This document shows, piece by piece, positions 57,826 to 64,000 of a stretch of DNA of 64,000 nucleotides. The first letter of the stretch is position 1, and each line of letters begins with the position of its first letter. Origin of the DNA: Formosa sp. L2A11 (GTDB taxonomy: Bacteria > Bacteroidota > Bacteroidia > Flavobacteriales > Flavobacteriaceae); the NCBI RefSeq assembly GCF_009796865.1, contig NZ_CP047028.1:620001-684000 (forward strand), in the 5' to 3' direction. The notes under the pieces were generated by a model that searched no databases, was not told the DNA's origin, and was given only the letters and a program-made list of their open reading frames with translations. The translations under genes were made by a program, and so were the position numbers.

Positions 57826-58782
57826 TTAAAATATAGCAGAAGCTATGCGTTTTATATTATCACTTTTTCCCATGGAATAGTAATGTAAAAATGGTACTCC
57901 AACCTCCTTTAATTCTTTAGATTGTTGAATAGCAAACTCGATTCCTACTTCTCGTACTGCTTTATTGTCTTTACACCCTTCTACCGCATCTATTAAATCT
58001 TCGGGTAAATCTATTTTAAAAACTTGAGGTAAAATTTGTAAATGGCGTTTTACTGCCAAAGGTTTAATTCCCGGAATAATAGGCACAGTAATACCAATTG
58101 CTCTTGCTTTTTTTACAAAATCGAAATATTTCTGATTATCGAAAAACATTTGCGTCACCACATAATCCGCTCCAGCATCTACCTTAGCCTTTAAGCGTTT
58201 TAAGTCTGTGTTTAAAGACGGTGCTTCCATGTGTTTTTCAGGATATCCAGCAACACCAATACAGAAATCGTAATTATGCTCTACTTTAATATCGTCGTGA
58301 AGGTATTTCCCTTGATTTAAGTTTGAAATTTGCTCTACCAATTCACTGGCAAAATGATTTCCTCCTTTAGTCGCTGTAAAATACGATTCGTCTTTACGTG
58401 CATCGCCTCGTAAAGCCACAACATTATCTAAGCCTAAATAATGACAATCGACTAAAACATACTCGGTTTCCTCTTTAGTGAATCCACCACAAAGTAAATG
58501 CGGAATAGCATCTACCTTATATTTATGCATAATTGAAGCACAAATACCAACAGTTCCCGGACGCATACGGGTAATACGTTTATCTAAAAGTCCGTTACCT
58601 TTATCTACATACACATACTCTTCACGAGAGGTTGTGACATCTATAAATGGTGGATTAAATTCCATTAGCGGATCTATATTATTATATAAATCTTGAATAT
58701 TTTTACCTTTCTGAGGCGGAATAACTTCAAAAGAGAATAATGTTTTCCCGTTGGCCTGTTTTATATGATCTGTTACTTTCAT
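57826..58782 (-). CDS. metF: 5,10-methylenetetrahydrofolate reductase MetF
   Basis: A 318-residue FAD/NADH-dependent TIM-barrel enzyme that makes 5-methyl-THF, the methyl donor for MetH. Conserved parts are LFSFEVIPPQKGKN, FIDVTTSREEYVY, LRGDARKDESYF and YVVTQMFFDNQKYFDFV. Its start overlaps the preceding small gene's stop by one base. It belongs to the SAM-riboswitch-controlled metH operon. Confidence 0.96.
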   Translation of the reverse strand: MKVTDHIKQANGKTLFSFEVIPPQKGKNIQDLYNNIDPLMEFNPPFIDVTTSREEYVYVDKGNGLLDKRITRMRPGTVGICASIMHKYKVDAIPHLLCGGFTKEETEYVLVDCHYLGLDNVVALRGDARKDESYFTATKGGNHFASELVEQISNLNQGKYLHDDIKVEHNYDFCIGVAGYPEKHMEAPSLNTDLKRLKAKVDAGADYVVTQMFFDNQKYFDFVKKARAIGITVPIIPGIKPLAVKRHLQILPQVFKIDLPEDLIDAVEGCKDNKAVREVGIEFAIQQSKELKEVGVPFLHYYSMGKSDNIKRIASAIF

Positions 58783-59024
58783 TATTTAGTCAATACCTTT
58801 TTTATCATTTTATAGTCGTCTTGATACTCCCAATATACAAGACGCCCATTTGAATAATCTGTTAAAATAAAATCTTCACTAACCGATTTAATTCGTGAAA
58901 CAGCAACTATTTTCTTAGTGAATTCACTAGCCTCTACGCGTTCTGTTATTTCTTTATTATCAGCATCGAAACCATGAACAATAATGTGGCCTCCCATATG
59001 TATTTCTATAAATTTCTTACTCAT
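58782..59024 (-). CDS. Small unknown protein between metH and metF
   Basis: An 80-residue cytoplasmic protein, beta-rich, with no signal peptide (FIEIHMGGHIIVHGF...KIVAVSRIKSVSEDFILTDY). It is 12 bp after metH and shares a base with metF, so it is translated with them. Its fold resembles small SH3/Sm-like barrels in general shape only. I do not recognise a family. The coding potential is supported by tight spacing on both sides. Confidence 0.7.
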   Translation of the reverse strand: MSKKFIEIHMGGHIIVHGFDADNKEITERVEASEFTKKIVAVSRIKSVSEDFILTDYSNGRLVYWEYQDDYKMIKKVLTK

Positions 59025-59036
59025 AATATTATAAAT

Positions 59037-61736
59037 TTAATCTGCCAATGTTGGACTTAACCACTTTTCAGCTTCTTCATTACTAATTCCGCGACGTTTT
59101 GCATAATCGACTAATTGGTCTTGCGTAATTTTTCCTAAACCAAAATACTTCGCTTCTTTATTTGCAAAGTAGTATCCGCTTACACTTGCTGCTGGCCACA
59201 TGGCTAAACTATCTGTAATTTCTACACCAATTTCTTCTTTCACATTTAAAAGTTTCCAAATGGTTTTCTTTTCTAAATGATCTGGACACGCAGGATATCC
59301 GGGAGCAGGACGTACACCTTTATAGGTTTCTTTAATTAAATCTTCGTTTGAAAGCGTTTCGTTAGAATCGTAACCCCAATAATGTGTTCTAATTTCTTTA
59401 TGAAGATATTCTGCAAACGCTTCAGCTAAACGATCTGCAAGTGCTTTAATCATAATTGAATTATAATCGTCATGATCTGCTTCAAATTGTTTTGCTAATT
59501 CTGCAGTACCAAAACCTGTACTTACACAGAAACAGCCCATATAATCTTCAATTCCTGAATCTTTTGGAGCAATAAAATCTGCTAACGCAAAATTAGGAAC
59601 ACCTTCTCGTTTATCTAATTGCTGACGCAATGTTAAGAATGTTACTTTAGTTTTTCCATTTTCATCATAAATCTCAACATCATCATCATTTACGGTATTT
59701 GCAGGAAACAATCCAAAAATGGCTTTTGCTCCTAGTAATTTCTCATCAAACACACGTTTTAATAATTCTTTTGCGTCTGCAAATAATTCTTTAGCCTGTT
59801 CACCTACAACCTCATCTTTTAAAATATCTGGATATTTACCATGTAAATCCCAACTTCTAAAAAACGGACTCCAATCTATAAATTCTTCTAATTTTTTAAG
59901 GTCGAAATCCTGAATAACCTGTACGCCTAATTTATTAGGTTTTACAATTTCTGAAGTCTTCCAATCTATTTTAAATTTTCGTTTTCTAGCATCTTCAATC
60001 GTAACAAAATTTTTCTTTTTACCACGTTTTAAAAACTGCTCACGGAATTTGTCGTATTCCTCACGAATCTGTTCTTTATATACTTTATTATCGGCATTTA
60101 ATAAATTACCAACTACAGTAACTGCTCTAGAAGCATCATGTACATGCACTACAGCATGCGTATAATTTGGTGCAATTTTTACTGCAGAATGTGCTCTAGA
60201 TGTTGTTGCTCCTCCAATTAGTAACGGAATCGTGAATTTTTGTCGTTCCATTTCTTTAGACAGATATACCATTTCATCTAAAGAAGGCGTAATTAATCCA
60301 CTTAAACCAATAACATCTACATTTTCAGCTTTTGCTCTTTCTATAATTTTTTCTGGCGGCACCATAACTCCAAGATCTACAATCTCGTAATTGTTACAAC
60401 CAAGTACAACGCTTACTATATTTTTACCAATATCGTGTACATCTCCTTTTACAGTTGCCATTAATATTTTACCAGCAAACTCTTGTTTTCCGTCTTTTTC
60501 TGCTTCAATAAAAGGCTGTAAATAGGCTACAGCTTTTTTCATTACACGTGCAGATTTCACTACCTGAGGTAAGAACATTTTTCCGCTTCCAAACAAATCC
60601 CCAACCACATTCATACCAATCATTAAATGTCCTTCAATAACTTCTATTGGTCGTTTAGATTCTTGTCTTGCTTGCTCTACATCTTCAATAATAAAAGCAT
60701 CTACTCCTTTAACTAAAGCATGTGTAATTCTATCTTGAAGCTCATAACTACGCCATTCTAAAACCTTCGCTGCATCTACTTTTTTATCGCCTTTTACGGT
60801 TTCAGCGAAGTCTAATAAACGTTCTGTAGCATCTTCCTTACGGTTGAATAAAACATCTTCGACATGTTCTAAAAGATCTTTCGGAATTTCATCGTAAACC
60901 TCCAACATTGTAGGGTTTACAATACCAATATTTAAACCATGTTTAATAGCATGATATAAAAATGCTGAATTTATAGCTTCTCTAACAACATTATTTCCTC
61001 TAAAAGAAAACGACACATTACTTACACCACCAGAAACATTAGCATAAGGTAAATTTTCTCTAATCCATTTTGTTGCATTAAAGAAATCTAACGCATTTAA
61101 ACGGTGTTCTTCCATTCCTGTTGCAACTGGAAAAATATTAGGATCGAAAATAATATCTTGAGGAGGAAAGCCTACTTTGTCGACTAAAATATCGTAAGAA
61201 CGCTTACAAATATCTATTCTTCGTTGATACGAATCTGCTTGACCATTTTCATCGAACGCCATAACAACCATCGCTGCTCCATAACGTTTTACTAATTTAG
61301 CATGATGTACAAAGGCTTCTTCTCCTTCTTTTAAACTAATAGAATTTACTATAGATTTACCTTGAACTACTTGAAGACCTGCTTCAATAATATCCCATTT
61401 AGAACTATCTATCATGATAGGCACACGAGCAATATCTGGTTCTGAAGCTATTAAATTTAGGAATTTTACCATGGCTTCTGCACCATCTAACATTCCTTCA
61501 TCCATATTCACATCGATAATTTGCGCGCCACCTTCTACCTGATCACGGGCAACATCTAGAGCTTCATCGAATTTTTCTTCTTTAATTAATCGTAAGAACT
61601 TTCTAGAACCCGTAACATTGGTTCGTTCTCCTACGTTTATAAAATTACTATCTGGAGTAACCACTAAAGGCTCTAATCCAGAGAGTGATAAATATTTTGG
61701 TTTGGTATTTTTTGACATGCTGTTTTTTCTTTTCAA
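59037..61736 (-). CDS. metH: Methionine synthase, folate/B12/activation subunit (MetH C-terminal part)
   Basis: An 899-residue protein with the pterin-binding domain ([20 protein letters not shown]), cap and cobalamin domain ([20 protein letters not shown], DxHxxG) and the C-terminal AdoMet activation domain ([15 protein letters not shown]). The homocysteine module is a separate gene 7 bp upstream, as I recall for other Bacteroidota. The start could also be ATG 61718 ([14 protein letters not shown]). It needs cobalamin, so the cell must make or import B12. Confidence 0.96.
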   Translation of the reverse strand: MKRKNSMSKNTKPKYLSLSGLEPLVVTPDSNFINVGERTNVTGSRKFLRLIKEEKFDEALDVARDQVEGGAQIIDVNMDEGMLDGAEAMVKFLNLIASEPDIARVPIMIDSSKWDIIEAGLQVVQGKSIVNSISLKEGEEAFVHHAKLVKRYGAAMVVMAFDENGQADSYQRRIDICKRSYDILVDKVGFPPQDIIFDPNIFPVATGMEEHRLNALDFFNATKWIRENLPYANVSGGVSNVSFSFRGNNVVREAINSAFLYHAIKHGLNIGIVNPTMLEVYDEIPKDLLEHVEDVLFNRKEDATERLLDFAETVKGDKKVDAAKVLEWRSYELQDRITHALVKGVDAFIIEDVEQARQESKRPIEVIEGHLMIGMNVVGDLFGSGKMFLPQVVKSARVMKKAVAYLQPFIEAEKDGKQEFAGKILMATVKGDVHDIGKNIVSVVLGCNNYEIVDLGVMVPPEKIIERAKAENVDVIGLSGLITPSLDEMVYLSKEMERQKFTIPLLIGGATTSRAHSAVKIAPNYTHAVVHVHDASRAVTVVGNLLNADNKVYKEQIREEYDKFREQFLKRGKKKNFVTIEDARKRKFKIDWKTSEIVKPNKLGVQVIQDFDLKKLEEFIDWSPFFRSWDLHGKYPDILKDEVVGEQAKELFADAKELLKRVFDEKLLGAKAIFGLFPANTVNDDDVEIYDENGKTKVTFLTLRQQLDKREGVPNFALADFIAPKDSGIEDYMGCFCVSTGFGTAELAKQFEADHDDYNSIMIKALADRLAEAFAEYLHKEIRTHYWGYDSNETLSNEDLIKETYKGVRPAPGYPACPDHLEKKTIWKLLNVKEEIGVEITDSLAMWPAASVSGYYFANKEAKYFGLGKITQDQLVDYAKRRGISNEEAEKWLSPTLAD

Positions 61737-61743
61737 TCCTCAA

Positions 61744-62745
61744 TTAAGCGCCAACAACGACTTGTCTTGGTTTATATTTTGCAGCAACTTCTGCAATAAG
61801 TTTAATATGCTCTGGCGTTGTTCCGCAACAACCTCCTATAATATTAATAATATTTGCTTTTAAATAGCCTTCTATTAAGTCTTGCATTTGCTTTGCTGTT
61901 TGATCGTATTCACCAAATGCATTTGGCAATCCTGCATTAGGATGCGCAGATGTAAAAAACTCTGTTTCGTTTGATAAACGTTGTAAATAAGGTTGTAATT
62001 GATCTGCACCTAAAGCACAATTAAACCCAACACTTAATAAAGGTATATGAGAAATAGACAGTAAAAAAGCTTCTACTGTTTGTCCTGATAATGTTCGTCC
62101 TGAAGCATCTGTAATCGTTCCAGATACCATTATAGGAACCTTAATACCGCGTTCTTCTTGAACTTGATCGATAGCAAATAAAGCCGCTTTGGCATTAAGA
62201 GTATCAAAAATAGTTTCAACTAAAAGCATATCTACACCACCATCAAGCAAGGCTTCTGTTTGTTGTTTATATGCCTTTCGTAAATCTTCAAAAGTCACTG
62301 CTCGATATTCTGGGCGGTTAACATCTGGAGATAAACTTGCCGTACGGTTTGTTGGACCTATACTTCCGGCTACGAATCTTGGTTTATCTGGATTTTGTTT
62401 GGTAACTTCTTCAGCAACTTGTTTTGCTATTTTAGCCGACTCAAAATTAAGTTCGTAAACCAAATCTTGCATATTATAATCTGCCATAGCAATTGTTGTC
62501 CCCGAGAATGTATTGGTTTCAACAATATCTGCTCCAGCTTCAAAATATTTACGATGCGTATCTGCAATAGCCTGAGGCTGTGTTAAAGACAACAAATCGT
62601 TATTTCCCTTTAAAGGAGACGGATAATCTTTAAAACGTTCGCCTCTAAAATCTGCTTCAGAAAAATTATAACGTTGCAACATCGTACCCATAGCTCCATC
62701 TAGGACTAAAATACGTTGTTGTATGGCTTTATAAATATTTGACAT
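61744..62745 (-). CDS. Homocysteine S-methyltransferase subunit of methionine synthase (MetH N-terminal part)
   Basis: A 333-residue protein equal to the first module of MetH. The zinc-binding cysteines are in GFNCALGADQL and GGCCGTTPEHI. It begins ILVLDGAMGTMLQRYNF. It methylates homocysteine with methylcobalamin held by the following gene's product. It is the first gene after the SAM riboswitch. The split from metH is a true gene boundary: each frame has its own start, and no reading frame spans the gap. Confidence 0.94.
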   Translation of the reverse strand: MSNIYKAIQQRILVLDGAMGTMLQRYNFSEADFRGERFKDYPSPLKGNNDLLSLTQPQAIADTHRKYFEAGADIVETNTFSGTTIAMADYNMQDLVYELNFESAKIAKQVAEEVTKQNPDKPRFVAGSIGPTNRTASLSPDVNRPEYRAVTFEDLRKAYKQQTEALLDGGVDMLLVETIFDTLNAKAALFAIDQVQEERGIKVPIMVSGTITDASGRTLSGQTVEAFLLSISHIPLLSVGFNCALGADQLQPYLQRLSNETEFFTSAHPNAGLPNAFGEYDQTAKQMQDLIEGYLKANIINIIGGCCGTTPEHIKLIAEVAAKYKPRQVVVGA

Positions 62746-62794
62746 GTTTGATGTTTTATATCAGTATGTCATCAGGAAAGAAAAAGAATTTCTT

Positions 62795-62908
62795 GGGTTA
62801 TCTGCCCCTTTGAAAATGGTTCATCGAGTAGAATGTAGCACCTTCTTTAAGTGTGGTAAAGGGTTGCTAAGGCTTCACCGGGTCTATCCCTCTGCCTTTC
62901 GTGATAAC
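62795..62908 (-). ncRNA. SAM-I (S-box) riboswitch upstream of metH genes
   Basis: On the minus strand P1 is closed by GTTATC (62908-62903) and GATAAC near 62802-62797. Inside are the conserved AGAGGGAUAGACCC, GAAGCCUUAGCAACC and GGTGCTAC segments of the S-box aptamer. It ends about 50 bp before the first metH gene. No strong terminator follows, so the switch may act on translation or through a weak hairpin. Confidence 0.92.
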
Positions 62909-62987
62909 AAATCAATATGATTATGAACTAAGCTACAAATTAAGGTAATAATTTTTTATTTACCGCATATAAGTAGCAATTATTATA

Positions 62988-63881
62988 CTAATTCTCAAAT
63001 AAAGGAGAAGATAAATAACGATCTCCGCGATCGCAAATTATAGCAACTACAATACCTGAATCTATATTTTTTATAACTTTTAAGGCACTTGCTACAGAAC
63101 CTCCACTACTCATGCCTGCAAAAACACCTTCTTCTTTTGCCAATCGTTGTGTTGTAGTTTTAGCTTCTTCTGCAGTAACTTCAACAACTTGGTCGACTTT
63201 AGATTTATCGAAAATTGCAGGAAGGTAAGCTTCTGGCCATTTACGAATACCTGGTATTTTAGCACCATCTGCAGGTTGCGCTCCTACAATAGTAATGTTT
63301 TTATTTTGTTCTTTAAGGTAAGTAGACACGCCCATTATAGTTCCTGTTGTTCCCATTGCAGACACAAAATGTGTAATTTTACCTTGAGTGGCTTCCCAAA
63401 TTTCTGGTCCAGTAGTTTTATAATGTGCTTTCCAGTTGTCTGGATTAGAGAATTGATTTAACATAAAATATCCTTTCTCTTCATGCAACTTTATAGCATA
63501 ATCTCGAGCACCTTCAATACCAACATCTTTAGAAGTTAATATTAATTCTGCACCATAAGCACGCATGGTTTTAATACGTTCTACAGTAGAGTTTTCTGGC
63601 ATTATAAGCACCATATTTACACCTAATAAAGGCGCAATAAACGCTAAAGCAATTCCGGTGTTACCACTTGTTGCCTCAACTAAAGTATCTCCTTTTTTAA
63701 TATCTCCACGTTTTAAAGCTTCGCTTATCATATTAAATGCAGCTCTATCTTTTACACTTCCTCCTGGATTATTTCCTTCTAACTTAAGAAGTAATTTTAC
63801 ATTTGGATTAGACTGTAAATGACTCGCTTCAATTAATGGCGTATGACCTATTTGATCTAAAATACTTTTAGTTTTTATCAT
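62988..63881 (-). CDS. cysM: Cysteine synthase CysM (O-acetylserine sulfhydrylase B)
   Basis: A 297-residue PLP enzyme making cysteine from O-acetylserine and sulfide or thiosulfate. The PLP lysine is in NPGGSVKDRAAFNMI. The substrate loop is EATSGNTGIAL, and GMSSGGSVASAL is near the end. It resembles the CysM subgroup. It overlaps the end of the cysE gene by 14 bp, so acetylserine production and use are encoded together. Confidence 0.95.
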   Translation of the reverse strand: MIKTKSILDQIGHTPLIEASHLQSNPNVKLLLKLEGNNPGGSVKDRAAFNMISEALKRGDIKKGDTLVEATSGNTGIALAFIAPLLGVNMVLIMPENSTVERIKTMRAYGAELILTSKDVGIEGARDYAIKLHEEKGYFMLNQFSNPDNWKAHYKTTGPEIWEATQGKITHFVSAMGTTGTIMGVSTYLKEQNKNITIVGAQPADGAKIPGIRKWPEAYLPAIFDKSKVDQVVEVTAEEAKTTTQRLAKEEGVFAGMSSGGSVASALKVIKNIDSGIVVAIICDRGDRYLSSPLFEN

Positions 63882-64000
63882 TTCTTCTAGGTCTAATATT
63901 AAATTCTTTTTGGTACGTTAAAATAGATCTTTCGGGCACAGACACTGTTACACAAACATTTGCTCCAATAATACTATCTGCACCTATAACAACATCGCCA
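63868..64000 (-). CDS. cysE: Serine O-acetyltransferase CysE (5' part beyond window)
   Basis: Only the last 43 or so codons are visible, ending at TAA 63870-63868. They encode left-handed beta-helix hexapeptides (GDVVIGADSIIGANVCV) and a tail ERSILTYQKEFNIRPRRNDK. Serine acetyltransferases end this way, and the adjoining cysM supports it. The beginning lies past position 64000 on the minus strand. Confidence 0.85.
   Translation of the reverse strand, partial: GDVVIGADSIIGANVCVTVSVPERSILTYQKEFNIRPRRNDKN

Noticed and set aside
61736..61744. The metH gene split as another frameshift
   Set aside because: The two parts end and begin at a domain boundary with separate start and stop codons 7 bp apart. 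No single-base change would join them, and I recall split synthases as normal in Bacteroidota.

Overview
This 64 kb window is a chromosomal stretch of a low-GC member of the Flavobacteriaceae (phylum Bacteroidota). The gliding genes gldA, gldB and gldC, the exosortase F pair, the zeaxanthin-type carotenoid genes, the split methionine synthase, DUF3857 proteins and TTG/TAnnTTTG promoters all point there. I cannot fix the genus. The region is mostly ordinary housekeeping sequence. I saw no rRNA, tRNA, insertion sequence, prophage or CRISPR array.

Layout. 1-5.1 kb: the end of a sigma-54 activator gene, then lptE, a TPR-like gene, secG and groES-groEL. 5.2-8.1 kb: exosortase F and its partner, a GAF-domain protein and an ABC permease. 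8.2-15.4 kb: purH and the rod-shape operon mreB-mreC-mreD-PBP2-rodA. 15.5-22.1 kb: an M20 peptidase, a hydroxyacid dehydrogenase, a VOC protein, an outer-membrane-type protein, an SDR/DUF2867 protein and a photolyase. 22.1-27.4 kb: a minus-strand carotenoid cluster (cyclase, crtZ, unknown gene, crtB, crtI) divergent from a CarH-type B12 photoreceptor/repressor. 27.5-35.4 kb: radical SAM protein, mepB, gldB-gldC, nadE, a degenerate response regulator and dnaG. 35.5-43.2 kb: an S15 peptidase, an ECF sigma/anti-sigma-like/outer-membrane trio, a polyprenyl synthase, rlmN and queA. 43.3-54.5 kb: aroA, a MazG-like protein, two transglutaminase-like proteins, dtd, rsgA and the aromatic amino acid operon pheA-aminotransferase-tyrA-DAHP synthase/chorismate mutase. 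54.8-64 kb: gldA, a REP-like tandem repeat, a head-GIN protein, a PagL-like protein, the metH-metF operon under a SAM riboswitch, and cysM-cysE.

The most interesting item is upstream of pheA. A promoter with near-consensus Bacteroidota elements is followed by a 25-codon reading frame containing 7 Phe and 3 Tyr codons. An intrinsic terminator then ends only a few bases before the pheA start codon, and a short alternative pairing could break it. This is a complete candidate for ribosome-mediated attenuation by Phe/Tyr of the whole aromatic operon.

A second theme is B12 and light. The CarH-type regulator keeps the cobalamin-photoreceptor motifs and sits between the carotenoid genes and a truncated gene, with a photolyase operon close by. 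A 22-bp perfect palindrome and three TTTGnCnAA boxes lie in the divergent intergenic region.

A third theme is broken reading frames. PBP2 (one), crtB (one) and tyrA (two) each carry single extra A residues on the coding strand. Removing them restores full-length proteins of exactly the expected frame. Sequencing or assembly error is the simplest explanation, but real mutation has to be excluded because the genes concerned control cell shape, pigment and tyrosine synthesis.
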